64,000 nt of DNA from an uncultured Winogradskyella sp. (GTDB lineage Bacteria; Bacteroidota; Bacteroidia; Flavobacteriales; Flavobacteriaceae). The position numbers and the translations under genes are program-made. The stretch spans positions 1-64,000 of the forward strand of contig CAJXVG010000002.1 of assembly GCA_913061495.1 (NCBI GenBank), written 5' to 3'. Positions 29,581 through 40,018 of this stretch are shown piece by piece. Numbering within the stretch: the first letter of the stretch is position 1; each line of letters starts with the position of its first letter. The notes under the pieces are model-generated. The model ran no database searches and had not been told where the DNA came from. It was given only the letters and a program-made list of their open reading frames with translations.

Positions 29581-31083
29581 ATGAAATATATAATAATTGT
29601 GCTTGCCTTTTTGGCAATGTCCTGTAATAACAAGGCAGAAGATGCACACGCACATAATGCAGATGGAAGTCACGTGGGCGAAGAAATTCCACGATTGAAC
29701 CATACTATCTGGACAGATAAAACAGAACTCTTTGTTGAGTTTCCTGCGCTTATAGTGGGCAACGGCAGCAAATTCGCAGCCCACTTTACGGTTTTGGATA
29801 AACACCAACCCGTTCGGGAAGGTTCTGTAACGGTAAGTTTGATAAAAGATGGTAAAGGAATCAGAAATAAGGCAGATGCACCGTCATCACCAGGTATTTT
29901 TTCGCCTGCTATACAACCAAAAGAAGCTGGGAACTATCAATTGGTTTTTGAATTGACGACACCAGAGTATTCAGATAAAATTTCCATTGATGATGTAATG
30001 GTATATGCCACTACGGATGAGGCCATAAAAGCTTTGGGTAAGGAAGAAGACGATGGAAGTATTTCGTTCTTAAAGGAGCAGGCTTGGAAAATCGATTTTC
30101 AGACCGCACCTGTTGTTTCTGGTAAAATCTACGATGTCATCAACACATCAGGTGTTTGGATGCCATCGCCAGGTTCAACAAAGTCCTTGGCGGCAAAATC
30201 CAATGGTGTGGTGGATTTTAAAATGGATAACCTTACAGAAGGTACAGCGGTAAAACAAGGCCAGCTGTTAATGAGCTTGAACAGTCAAGGTTTAGCTTCG
30301 AACAATTTGAGTACGGATATCGCTTCCGCGAAAGCGAAATTCCAACAAGCCAAATCGGAATATGAACGGAAGAAAGAGCTATACGAGTCTAAAATTGTCC
30401 CAAAATCTGAATTTGAGAAAGTGGAAAGCAGTTTTGAGATAGCCAGAGCTAACTATCAATCCTTGGTATCCGGTGTTTCGGGCGGAAGCAAACAAATCCG
30501 CGCCCCTTTTGATGGGTTTATCAAATCCATAACCGTTTCAAATGGCGATTATGTAGCACAAGGCGTTGCGCTGGTAAGCGTTGGAACACATCAATCCAAG
30601 GTTTTAAAAACCCAATTGGCACCCGACTACGGACTTACGATGGACAATGCACAGGGCATTTGGTATCAGGATAATGACGGCCAATGGAAGGACGTAACCG
30701 ATGCAGAGGGCAAAATCCTTTCTATTGGTAAAGACGTAGAACGTGAAAACCCATTGATTTCTGTTTTCGCACAAGTAAACGCAGAGGTCGAAATGCCAGA
30801 AGGTAGCTTAACGCCCGTACAGATTGCGATGGGAAATGCTACCCAAAACACAATGATTCCCGTGAATGCTCTTTTGGAGGACTATGGCAGCTATTCCGTT
30901 ATCGTTCAGCTTTCGGGCGAAAGTTTTGAAAGACGACCTGTAAAGATTGGAAAACGCAATGGCGAAAATGTAGAGATACTGGAAGGTCTGCAAGTGGGCG
31001 AAGTGGTCGTGACAACGGGAGCGTATCAAGTTAAAATGGCTTCAATGTCCGGTTCTACACCGGCACACGGTCACGAACATTAA
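29581..31083 (+). CDS. Efflux RND transporter periplasmic adaptor subunit with His-rich termini
   Basis: Lipobox LAMSC, IRAPFDGFIKSITVSNGDYVAQG, GLQVGEVVVTTGAYQV, C-terminal HGHEH. Confidence 0.92.
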   Translation: MKYIIIVLAFLAMSCNNKAEDAHAHNADGSHVGEEIPRLNHTIWTDKTELFVEFPALIVGNGSKFAAHFTVLDKHQPVREGSVTVSLIKDGKGIRNKADAPSSPGIFSPAIQPKEAGNYQLVFELTTPEYSDKISIDDVMVYATTDEAIKALGKEEDDGSISFLKEQAWKIDFQTAPVVSGKIYDVINTSGVWMPSPGSTKSLAAKSNGVVDFKMDNLTEGTAVKQGQLLMSLNSQGLASNNLSTDIASAKAKFQQAKSEYERKKELYESKIVPKSEFEKVESSFEIARANYQSLVSGVSGGSKQIRAPFDGFIKSITVSNGDYVAQGVALVSVGTHQSKVLKTQLAPDYGLTMDNAQGIWYQDNDGQWKDVTDAEGKILSIGKDVERENPLISVFAQVNAEVEMPEGSLTPVQIAMGNATQNTMIPVNALLEDYGSYSVIVQLSGESFERRPVKIGKRNGENVEILEGLQVGEVVVTTGAYQVKMASMSGSTPAHGHEH

Positions 31084-31095
31084 AAACGAAGAGAA

Positions 31096-34000
31096 ATGTT
31101 AAATAAAATATTATCAATTTCACTTCAAAACAGATTGCTCATTCTATTGGGAGCGGTTGCATTGAGCGTGTTGGGCATCTATTATGCCCGTACGATGAAC
31201 GTGGATGTATTCCCAGACCTAACGGCACCTACGGTAACCATTCTTACCGAAGCGCACGGAATGGAATCTGAAGAAGTCGAAAAATTAGTAACCTATCAAT
31301 TGGAAACTGCCTTGAACGGTTCGCCCAACGTGAGACGAATCCGTTCGTCATCGGCAGCAGGTATTTCCATTGTTTGGGTAGAATTTGAATGGGGAACCGA
31401 TATTTACCGTGCACGCCAAATTGTAAGCGAACGCATCCCAATGGTACGAGAGAACCTACCCGAAGGAATCGGTGCGCCTACAATGGCACCTATATCTTCC
31501 ATTATGGGCGAAATAATGCTCTTGGGCGTGACATCGGATAGTCTTTCGCCAATGGAATTGCGAACCTTGTCCGACTGGACCATCAGGCCTCGTATAAAAG
31601 CCATTGGCGGTATTGCAAATGTGGTGGTCATTGGTGGAGATTACAAGCAGTACCAAGTATTTGCCAATCCCGAAAAGATGAAGTATTACGACGTAAGCCT
31701 ATCAGAATTGGTAGAACACGTTAGGGAGGCTAACGAAAATGCCCCTGGCGGTATTATAAACCAATATGGCAATCAATACATCATTAAAGGAAGCGGTAGA
31801 GCCTATGTGCTGGAAGACTTGCAGGAAGCGGTTCTAAAGCAAGTAAACGGCCAGACCATAAAGATTAAGGATGTGGCCACGGTACAAGTAGGAGCTGCCG
31901 ATAAAATTGGCGATGGCTCGTTAAACGCAAATCCCGCTGTGATTCTGACCATTTCTAAACAGCCCGATGTAAACACCTTGGAGCTGACAGACCGCTTGGA
32001 TGAAGCGATTGCTGATTTAGAATCCTCATTGCCAAACGGGGTCAACATCAAAAGTCAAATCTTTAGACAATCCGATTTTATTGATGCTTCTATTAGTAAT
32101 CTAAATATGACCCTTTTAGAAGATGCATTTTTTGTAATGATTATCCTTTTCATCTTTCTGATGAACTGGAGAACTACCGTTATTTCCTTGCTGGCTATTC
32201 CTATTTCATTATTGGTTTCCATCATCATATTAAAATGGTTGGGTTACACCATAAATACAATGAGTTTGGGTGGTATGGCCATTGCTATAGGTGCGCTGGT
32301 AGATGATGCCATCATCGATGTGGAAAATGTGTATAAACGCTTGCGCGAAAATATCAGAAAACCGAAAACAGAGCGGGAATCGACCATAAAAGTAGTACGT
32401 GATGCTTCGGTAGAGATACGAAGTTCCATTATCATCGCTACCTTAATTATTATTGTATCATTTGTGCCCTTGTTCTTTTTAAGCGGAATGGAAGGTCGCT
32501 TGTTGCAACCGCTGGGAATAGCCTTTGTAACATCAGTATTGACCTCATTGGTAGTTGCCGTGACGGTCACGCCTATTCTGTGTTCCTATTTATTGAACAA
32601 TGAAAAGCTTTTGAACAAGCAGGCTGAAGGTACACGCGTGGAGCGATGGCTACAAAGACGGTATGGAGCTCTTTTGGAACGTGTAACCAGAATACCCAAA
32701 ACCATTATAGGCGTAACCGTGATTGCCTTTCTGTTAAGTCTGTTGGTTGTCACACAATTAGGGCGGAGTTTTCTTCCTGAATTCAACGAAGGCTCTTTGG
32801 TAATTAGTGTTGTCGGTCCCCCGGGAATGTCTTTGGAAGAAAGCAACAAGACAGGTAAATTAATCGAGACTATACTATTGGATATGCCCGAAGTAGAGGT
32901 CGTTACCCGAAGACAAGGCCGTGCCGAACTGGACGAACACGCGCAAGGTGTCAATGCTTCTGAAATTGATGTGCCTTTTGTCCTTGAGGACAAAACAAAA
33001 GAAGAGTTCTTTGAGGAAGTCCGAAACAAATTGAGCGTTGCACCAGGTGTCAATATTACCTTGGGACAACCCATCGCCCACCGTATTGACCATATGCTTT
33101 CCGGAACACGCGCCAATATTGCCATCAAGATATTTGGTTCAGATTTACAACAACTATTTGAAGTAGGCAAAAGCGTGGAACAGAACATCAAGGACATTGA
33201 TGGATTGGCAGATGTTGCGGTTGACCAACAAATTGAAGTACCGCAAATACGCATCAAACCCAAACGCCAGATTTTGTCGGCTTATGGAATGACGGTGGGT
33301 AATCTTATGGAACAAGTGGATATCGCTTTTGCGGGAGAAGAAGCGGGCGAGATTTATGAAGGACAGCAATATTTTGATTTGGTGGTCCGTTACGAAAAAC
33401 CGTTTCGCGACAATATTGAGAACATCAATAAGACCTTGATCAGTTTACCGAATAGAGGACAGACCACGTTAGGCGAATTGGCTACGGTACAATCCGTGAG
33501 TAGTCCAAATACCATCAATCGGGAAGATGTGCAACGAAAGATTGTGGTAGCCGCCAATGTACAGGGCAGGGATTTGCGTGGTGCGGTAAACGAAATAAAG
33601 GAAGTTGTGGCCAATAACGTGAATATGCCAGAAGGCTACCGTGTGCAATATGGTGGACAGTTTGAAAGTGAATCCAAAGCATCACAGCTTCTCTTGATAA
33701 CGGCCATCATCGCCATAGCTGTCATTTTCTTGTTATTGTATTATGAATTCAAGGACGTAAAACTGGCGTTCGTAGTGTTGATTAATTTACCTCTGGCATT
33801 AATTGGCGGCATCTTAATTGTCTATTTCACATCAGGCATCATCAGCATAGCTGCGACCATTGGATTTATTAGTCTTTTTGGGATAGCAACACGTAACGGT
33901 ATTTTATTGGTTTCTCGTTATGAAGATTTGCGAAAAGAAGGAATCCAAGGATTTCAATTGATAAAAAAAGGTGCATTGGATAGATTGAATCCCATATTAA

Positions 34001-34179
34001 TGACTGCCTTTACCACAGGTCTGGCTTTGATACCATTGGCCTTAAAAGGTGGCGAACCTGGTAGTGAGATACAAAGTCCTATGGCAGTTGTTATTTTAGG
34101 AGGATTGTTATCGGCTACTATTTTGAACTTGGTGGTAATTCCTTGTGTATATCAGTTGGTTCTGAAAAGGGAAAAATAG
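31096..34179 (+). CDS. CusA/CzcA family heavy-metal efflux RND transporter
   Basis: NVDVFPDLTAPTVTILTEAHGMESEEVE, GALVDDAIIDVENVYKRLR, 1027 aa. Confidence 0.95.
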   Translation: MLNKILSISLQNRLLILLGAVALSVLGIYYARTMNVDVFPDLTAPTVTILTEAHGMESEEVEKLVTYQLETALNGSPNVRRIRSSSAAGISIVWVEFEWGTDIYRARQIVSERIPMVRENLPEGIGAPTMAPISSIMGEIMLLGVTSDSLSPMELRTLSDWTIRPRIKAIGGIANVVVIGGDYKQYQVFANPEKMKYYDVSLSELVEHVREANENAPGGIINQYGNQYIIKGSGRAYVLEDLQEAVLKQVNGQTIKIKDVATVQVGAADKIGDGSLNANPAVILTISKQPDVNTLELTDRLDEAIADLESSLPNGVNIKSQIFRQSDFIDASISNLNMTLLEDAFFVMIILFIFLMNWRTTVISLLAIPISLLVSIIILKWLGYTINTMSLGGMAIAIGALVDDAIIDVENVYKRLRENIRKPKTERESTIKVVRDASVEIRSSIIIATLIIIVSFVPLFFLSGMEGRLLQPLGIAFVTSVLTSLVVAVTVTPILCSYLLNNEKLLNKQAEGTRVERWLQRRYGALLERVTRIPKTIIGVTVIAFLLSLLVVTQLGRSFLPEFNEGSLVISVVGPPGMSLEESNKTGKLIETILLDMPEVEVVTRRQGRAELDEHAQGVNASEIDVPFVLEDKTKEEFFEEVRNKLSVAPGVNITLGQPIAHRIDHMLSGTRANIAIKIFGSDLQQLFEVGKSVEQNIKDIDGLADVAVDQQIEVPQIRIKPKRQILSAYGMTVGNLMEQVDIAFAGEEAGEIYEGQQYFDLVVRYEKPFRDNIENINKTLISLPNRGQTTLGELATVQSVSSPNTINREDVQRKIVVAANVQGRDLRGAVNEIKEVVANNVNMPEGYRVQYGGQFESESKASQLLLITAIIAIAVIFLLLYYEFKDVKLAFVVLINLPLALIGGILIVYFTSGIISIAATIGFISLFGIATRNGILLVSRYEDLRKEGIQGFQLIKKGALDRLNPILMTAFTTGLALIPLALKGGEPGSEIQSPMAVVILGGLLSATILNLVVIPCVYQLVLKREK

Positions 34180-34195
34180 CAAACGAATTACAATT

Positions 34196-34230
34196 AAAAA
34201 CCTTCTTACTATGGTAGGAAGGTTTTTTTA
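34196..34230 (+). terminator. Intrinsic terminator of RND operon
   Basis: AAACCTTC...GGAAGGTTT stem followed by T7. Confidence 0.8.
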
Positions 34231-34242
34231 TGCATTAATTTT

Positions 34243-34415
34243 ATAATCCCACTCAGCACATTCCCCTACATTCCGTGAAAAGAGCTTCATTACAAAGGTC
34301 TTGGACACAATCCCCAATTTCAGTTTTCCATTCCGTTAACCCTTCCCGTCCCGAAACTTCGGGACTGGGAAGGAACACTACATTTCCGTACCAAAATCGT
34401 GAATTAATTTCGCTT
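34243..34415 (+). repeat. Islet-flanking repeat, copy A (contains bulged hairpin 34341-34373)
   Basis: Imperfect direct repeat with 40802-41003: ACTCAGCACATTCCCCT, ACAAAGGTCTTGGACACAAT, CAATTTCAG, AACCCTTCCC...GGGAAGGAACAC, AATCGTGAATTAA. Confidence 0.92.
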
Positions 34416-34487
34416 GAAACCCGTCTTATTTTTCACAAAGTCTATTTGTTTTTTAATTCAGTTATATTGTGTGAAAATTTAGCTTAA

Positions 34488-34898
34488 ATGGAAAAACTAA
34501 CGGAAAATAAAACCATTGAATTACTGATGCCTCATTTGGTTCAACAAGGCTATGAGATAGAGAGTTATTGCTTGGGCCAAACGAGAGGATATGATATTGT
34601 AGCTGTAAAGAATGGCCAAAAATTATTAATTGAGGTAAAAGGTGCAAAAGCACATAAGGATTTGCCTACGAAGCGACGAGATTATTTCAACTCTGGACAG
34701 ATTAAAACTCATTTGGGTAAAGCAATTATTAAATGCTTAGAAACCAAAGTTGCGTTCCCAAATGCAAAAATTGCCATTGCACATCCTGAGGATGAACAAA
34801 TAAGAAAAGCAATAGCCAGTATTATTCCAGAGCTCAATAAGATAGGTATACAACATTATTGGGTTAATGCTAATGGAACGGTAACCCTTGAAAAATAA
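34488..34898 (+). CDS. PD-(D/E)XK-like nuclease-fold protein (restriction-endonuclease-like)
   Basis: RGYDIVAVKNGQKLLIEVKGAKAHKD: D-x(n)-(I)EVKG arrangement. Confidence 0.6.
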   Translation: MEKLTENKTIELLMPHLVQQGYEIESYCLGQTRGYDIVAVKNGQKLLIEVKGAKAHKDLPTKRRDYFNSGQIKTHLGKAIIKCLETKVAFPNAKIAIAHPEDEQIRKAIASIIPELNKIGIQHYWVNANGTVTLEK

Positions 34899-34916
34899 TT
34901 GATTTTGAATACAACA

Positions 34917-35660
34917 ATGAATTCCAAATTATTTTCTTTATTTCATTTCTTGAATGAGAACAGATATCATAATAAAAGGGTCCAATCAAATTCTTATTAC
35001 CGGTTTTTAGCGCCGTTCGATTCACTCGAAGATAAATTGTATTCAGTTCTTCATCACGTAGCGAATACACAAAGCCAACCTAAAATTGATTTACTCGCAC
35101 CTTTTTTTCAGAAAGTATATTCGAATAAATCGCAGCTTCATAGTTTTAAGACATTCATCGATTTTCTAACAGATAAAAAAAATGGTGCCTATAATTATGA
35201 ATCCCTTTACAATGGTATGTTGAGACAAAAAGGTTGGGGCAACAAAACATCTGCCTTATTTACCAAAACCATTTATCACTTACATAATGTTAAGTATGAA
35301 TTTCAAAATTCAATATGGGACGATGCACCCAAACTCATAGACGTGAACGAGAAATTTTTCTCGCCAGTTGATGCTGTGATTGAAGCAATTTTCCATCGTA
35401 TTGACCCAACAACTAAATGGAATTTCCATAAAATAAATAAACTGCTACTGCATAATTATTCTTCTGAAGAAATGGAAGTTTGGGATGACCTTTGGTTTTG
35501 GGGGTTTATAAATCAACGCGGTTCTGGTCTAACAAGAGAATTTGTTTGGAACGAATCCAAATATTGGGCATTACTTGAGACTGAAAAGAATAATGCTGTG
35601 ATTGAAGAGATAAAATTGAAATCGTTGCAATTCCTTTCCATATTGAACCCAAAACAGTAA
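34917..35660 (+). CDS. Hypothetical protein, possible HhH-like segment; partner of upstream nuclease-like gene
   Basis: 18-nt spacing from upstream stop to ATG; RQKGWGNKTSALFTKTIYHLH resembles a helix-hairpin-helix motif. Confidence 0.5.
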   Translation: MNSKLFSLFHFLNENRYHNKRVQSNSYYRFLAPFDSLEDKLYSVLHHVANTQSQPKIDLLAPFFQKVYSNKSQLHSFKTFIDFLTDKKNGAYNYESLYNGMLRQKGWGNKTSALFTKTIYHLHNVKYEFQNSIWDDAPKLIDVNEKFFSPVDAVIEAIFHRIDPTTKWNFHKINKLLLHNYSSEEMEVWDDLWFWGFINQRGSGLTREFVWNESKYWALLETEKNNAVIEEIKLKSLQFLSILNPKQ

Positions 35661-35743
35661 CATATGTATTTGCTATTATCATATTCTAAGTTTGTCTGAA
35701 TTTAGATAGATTTAATTTCCAATTATTACCACTTAATCTATAT

Positions 35744-35777
35744 AGTGGCGAAAATTTGTTTTCAAATATTCGCCACT
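35744..35777. promoter_or_regulatory. Near-perfect inverted repeat upstream of AbiE-like operon (candidate operator)
   Basis: AGTGGCGAA-AATTTG-TTTT-CAAATA-TTCGCCACT; followed by TATTTTTG (-7-like) at 35784-35791 and ATG at 35813. Confidence 0.75.
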
Positions 35778-35812
35778 TTTTTGTATTTTTGGCAAAGTTT
35801 TGATTTTTAACT

Positions 35813-36580
35813 ATGCCAAAGATTATTGAAAATAAACTGATACAAGCTTTCAAAGACCGTAGTTCTTTTGATAGGGATGCGCTATATAACTTCTATCTGG
35901 ATTTCGAACCAGACCTAAAAGAAAGTACATTTAGTTGGCGAATTTATGACCTGAAGAAAAAGGACATAATTAAAACCATTGGTCGTGGACTTTATGTTAT
36001 TTCCTATAAACCTAAATATAAACCTCTTCTATCTGATAGTGTGTTCAAAATAGCCCGTAAAACCAATGAGCGTTTTGAAGATATAAAATATGCCATTTGG
36101 GAAACCCAATGGCTCAATGAGTTTTCTCAGCACCAGACGTCAAATCAAATGATTGTCGTCGAAGTAGAAAAAGAGTTTGTAGACTCACTCTATTACTACC
36201 TAAATGATAATCTAAGAATGGATTTTTTCCTAAATCCAGATGAAAAGGAAATTCAATTCTATATTTCAGAAAGTAACGTGCCAGTTATCATTAAACGTTT
36301 GGTGACAAGGGCACCCATACAAAAAATAAAAAATAAAAAAGCGGTAGTGCCCATTGCAACACTTGAAAAGATTATGGTGGACCTGTTTGCAGATGAAAAT
36401 CTGCTACATTTTTACCAAGGTTCTGAAATGGTAAACATCTACGAGAAAATAATTGATAGATATAGCATCAATTTTACAAAGTTGTTCAGCTATGCCAAGC
36501 GACGAAAAAAAGAACAGGAAATAAAGCAGTTTATAAGCAACAACATTCCAAATTTCTTAGAAGATATTAAATATGATTAA
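35813..36580 (+). CDS. AbiEi-like antitoxin/regulator (type IV TA; DUF6577-like)
   Basis: N-terminal winged-helix-like segment (STFSWRIYDLKKKDIIKTIGRGLYVIS), genetically coupled to AbiEii gene. Confidence 0.7.
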   Translation: MPKIIENKLIQAFKDRSSFDRDALYNFYLDFEPDLKESTFSWRIYDLKKKDIIKTIGRGLYVISYKPKYKPLLSDSVFKIARKTNERFEDIKYAIWETQWLNEFSQHQTSNQMIVVEVEKEFVDSLYYYLNDNLRMDFFLNPDEKEIQFYISESNVPVIIKRLVTRAPIQKIKNKKAVVPIATLEKIMVDLFADENLLHFYQGSEMVNIYEKIIDRYSINFTKLFSYAKRRKKEQEIKQFISNNIPNFLEDIKYD

Positions 36581-37676
36581 TAACAAAAGTTTTGAAAAGG
36601 AATGGCTGAATGGCTTCCGTGCAAAAAAGGAACATAAGGGTATCGATGTAACTATATTGGAAAAAATGGTTCACGCACTATCATTACTCGAACATTTAAA
36701 AGTTTTAGGACTTGATTTTGTTTTCAAAGGTGGAACATCACTTGTGCTTTTGCTAAAAGAAGGGAACCGATTTTCTATTGATATCGATATTATTTCCAGC
36801 GTTGAGCGTGATAAATTAGAAGAAATTTTGGATGCAGTTGTAGCCAATTCACATTTCAAAAAGCACGTGCTTAATGAGCATAGAAGTTATAAGGAAGGTG
36901 TTCCAAAGGCACATTACACCTTTGAGTTCGAGTCGGTATATAATCCAAACGTTCCTGGAACCATTCTATTGGATATCCTTTTTGACAGTCCGCACTATCC
37001 AGAACTTATAGAATCGCCCATTGAAACACCTTGGCTTTCCATTGATGGAACTGCTACAACAATTACTACGCCTTCGGTAAACGCTATTTGTGGCGATAAG
37101 CTAACAGCTTTTGCACCAGATACCATAGGCATACCATACTACAAAGGCGACCAGTTATTTGCAATGGAAATCTGCAAGCAATTGTTCGACTTGGGAAAAC
37201 TTTTTGAAAATATTTCTGATGTAGCAATGGTAAAGAAAAGTTTTTCAGCTTTCGCGAAAGCAGAACTATCCTATCGAAGTTCGGACAAGGATTTTAGTAA
37301 AAGGAAACTCAATGAAAAGGATGTGCTATGGGATTCCATAAATACCTGTGCTATTATGGCAAGACGAGAACGTAACCCAACCGCTGAAAAGAAAAAGAAA
37401 TTTGCAGATTTAAGCTCTGGCATACGAAGCTTTGGTAGCGCATTTTTAATGACAGGGAACTTTAGGATTGAAGAAGCATTGGCAGCTTCGGCCAAAGTAG
37501 CTTATTTGAATGCTATTATTCTACAAAAAGAGGATGTTGAAATAGAATATTATGAGAATCAGGATACAAAGGAATTGGTTATTAAAAATCCGGATTGGGC
37601 CTTTTTGAACAGATTAAAACGCCAACCCGATAAATCTATATTTTATTATTGGAACAAGGCGGTAGAACTATTGTAA
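36573..37676 (+). CDS. Nucleotidyl transferase AbiEii/AbiGii toxin family protein
   Basis: FVFKGGTSLVLLLKEGNRFSIDIDIIS nucleotidyltransferase motif; overlaps upstream stop by 8 nt. Confidence 0.9.
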   Translation: MINNKSFEKEWLNGFRAKKEHKGIDVTILEKMVHALSLLEHLKVLGLDFVFKGGTSLVLLLKEGNRFSIDIDIISSVERDKLEEILDAVVANSHFKKHVLNEHRSYKEGVPKAHYTFEFESVYNPNVPGTILLDILFDSPHYPELIESPIETPWLSIDGTATTITTPSVNAICGDKLTAFAPDTIGIPYYKGDQLFAMEICKQLFDLGKLFENISDVAMVKKSFSAFAKAELSYRSSDKDFSKRKLNEKDVLWDSINTCAIMARRERNPTAEKKKKFADLSSGIRSFGSAFLMTGNFRIEEALAASAKVAYLNAIILQKEDVEIEYYENQDTKELVIKNPDWAFLNRLKRQPDKSIFYYWNKAVELL

Positions 37677-37686
37677 ATTAATGTGA

Positions 37687-39105
37687 ATGGAATTAAAGTA
37701 TATTATAGAAATCTGTGTCGCTATCGACATCGCAATTTTGGGTATAGCATATCCTATTATCGTGGATAAAATATCCAATATAGGTCACAAGTTTTCATCA
37801 AACTATCTGGCTAATGCTTTTGAAAATGAATTTCCGCAGATAAAACTTTTTGGGATAATTCCCGGAAGGTCAAGAAGAATAACAGTATTTGAATGGGTTT
37901 TGTTCTTTACAATCGGCTCTTTTATATTCTTAATATTAGACCGTGAACCTTTTTTTTGGAAGGATAGTTGGATGATGCAAAACTCAGCAAAACTTCTAAC
38001 GCTATTCTTAACAATATCATTGGTTGTTATTTTTATTATTTGGTTAGATAAGGTTTCGCTGTACAATGGCAAGTCCACACGTTTGCTTACCTATATAATT
38101 TCCGAATACCGAAAGCTAAAAAAAGATCAAGATGATAAATACCATTTTAAGATTATCAATGAACTTGCAATATTTGCCATTAGGACACAGGATAAAGGTT
38201 TAGAAGAAACATTGGTTAATTTCTACACGGAAGAATTCAATAATTACCGTGCTAACTTCATTAGACCAAGAGAGGAAGAAAAACCAGATGGATTTGAAAA
38301 CTTTAAAGTTGAGTTTAATCACGAGTTCCACTATGGTATCAGGGAAATCATTAGAGAAGTTGCCAAAGGTAGAAATGAAGACTTGCAAAGTCTCGAATAT
38401 TTTGTTGTAAGTGGCGTATGGTTAATGGGACAAGGTATTTTTGAAACACCCATCTCAAATGACACCTATAAAGAACTTTGGCGCAATGTTGTGCTCATAT
38501 CAAACAATCCCAAATTTATAGGTAACTATTGGGGTACGGCACATCAATATTTTAATTTTGGATTGCAACGAGTCTATGGCACAGATTACAATTTTGAGAC
38601 TAAAAAATATGATAACCAGTCATTAATAGATAAAAGAGACAACGAAAGAAAACGTTTTTTTGAGTTTCACTTGGCCTTAGGAGGCTTATTGATATACCAG
38701 AAAAACTATGAAGCACTTAAAACGCTGTTTACATACACACAACACCAGCCACCTAAATATGTTCTGCTTCCTAATAATATGACCGAGATTTTTACGTGGT
38801 TCAGTAGCTTTAAAGACGAGTTTGGGAGAGGTTATTACCCTATTGATTTATCATACCCTTTCCCAGGATTGGATAATTTAGGGAACAGAAGGCGCGTTAC
38901 ATTCTACATCTGTCAGTATTTGACATTGCTTTTTTTAAGACAGTTTAAACTGCCAGAACACAATACCTACGATAACTTCACAAGACAACCTACTTTACCA
39001 CAAACCGAAGTGTTAGAACTATTACGATGGCAAGAATCCATAAATTATTTCAGGTTTTGTTTAAAAAAGGTGTTGAAAGATGAAAATCTCTTAAATACAA
39101 TATGA
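37687..39105 (+). CDS. Hypothetical membrane protein (N-terminal TMs, large cytosolic domain)
   Basis: About three N-terminal hydrophobic segments; first gene of three-gene run. Confidence 0.6.
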   Translation: MELKYIIEICVAIDIAILGIAYPIIVDKISNIGHKFSSNYLANAFENEFPQIKLFGIIPGRSRRITVFEWVLFFTIGSFIFLILDREPFFWKDSWMMQNSAKLLTLFLTISLVVIFIIWLDKVSLYNGKSTRLLTYIISEYRKLKKDQDDKYHFKIINELAIFAIRTQDKGLEETLVNFYTEEFNNYRANFIRPREEEKPDGFENFKVEFNHEFHYGIREIIREVAKGRNEDLQSLEYFVVSGVWLMGQGIFETPISNDTYKELWRNVVLISNNPKFIGNYWGTAHQYFNFGLQRVYGTDYNFETKKYDNQSLIDKRDNERKRFFEFHLALGGLLIYQKNYEALKTLFTYTQHQPPKYVLLPNNMTEIFTWFSSFKDEFGRGYYPIDLSYPFPGLDNLGNRRRVTFYICQYLTLLFLRQFKLPEHNTYDNFTRQPTLPQTEVLELLRWQESINYFRFCLKKVLKDENLLNTI

Positions 39106-39106
39106 T

Positions 39107-40018
39107 ATGAAAAAGAAGGAGATAAAGAAGCTAAAAAAGAAGTCATCAAAATTTATTGATGTTCTCGAGTCATCAATTGAAGAGGCTATTGAAGCTGCAA
39201 GATTAAATGCGGATATTGACTACGAAAAAGAATGGGAATTCTATGAAAAATCTAAAGATGCGATTGTTGGAGCATTAGAAAAGTTTGATAGTATTCAAAA
39301 TTCAGAGAAGGATTTTGAAGGAGAGCCTACTATATCTTTCGGTGTAAACGGTACAATGAATTTATTTCAAAAATCTGCATTTACAACTGGAGATATTCCA
39401 CATCTAAATGCAGACACGATATTATCCCAGCAGATAGTTTACCAGAACATCAATTATTATATTCCCAATGCGTTTTTATCGGCACGGAAAAAGAGGTATC
39501 TTCTTCGCAAAGAAGATTTGGTAAAAGGGATAGAAAAATTAGGATTTGATGTGGACAGAGATATTATGGTAGCAATGAATCTCAATATATATGGCATCGA
39601 TGATTTCCAGAACATTGAGGAACATATAACACGAGTTCCATCTACAGGACTCAAAAATGTACTATTCGTTTTACCGAAAGCCGATTTGCCTATCCTAAAA
39701 CATAAAGAACTTGAGGATAGTGAACAGCAAGAACATCAATTGGGCATATTAGATGATGATAGAAAAATCTATGGTTCTTTAATCGACCTAACACAAGATG
39801 CCAATGCGGGACATAGAGAAAAATGGAAAAATTCAAACGTTGATTTTGCGACCGATTTAAAAGTACAGCTAACTATAGCTTTTATTACTGAAGTTGTTTG
39901 GAAAGCCAATGCCAATGTAGTTCAAATTAATATTGAAACTTCATTAAAGGAACAAGGCATCGTAAATGAGCTGTCTGATATAGAGAAGTTGGTGCCAAAA
40001 AAGGAAACTAATGATTGA
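39107..40018 (+). CDS. Hypothetical protein
   Basis: Starts immediately after the preceding stop; overlaps next gene by 8 nt. Confidence 0.6.
   Translation: MKKKEIKKLKKKSSKFIDVLESSIEEAIEAARLNADIDYEKEWEFYEKSKDAIVGALEKFDSIQNSEKDFEGEPTISFGVNGTMNLFQKSAFTTGDIPHLNADTILSQQIVYQNINYYIPNAFLSARKKRYLLRKEDLVKGIEKLGFDVDRDIMVAMNLNIYGIDDFQNIEEHITRVPSTGLKNVLFVLPKADLPILKHKELEDSEQQEHQLGILDDDRKIYGSLIDLTQDANAGHREKWKNSNVDFATDLKVQLTIAFITEVVWKANANVVQINIETSLKEQGIVNELSDIEKLVPKKETND

Noticed and set aside
32586-33263. 225-aa minus-strand ORF antisense to CusA
   Set aside because: Shadow ORF inside a well-supported RND gene; composition not protein-like
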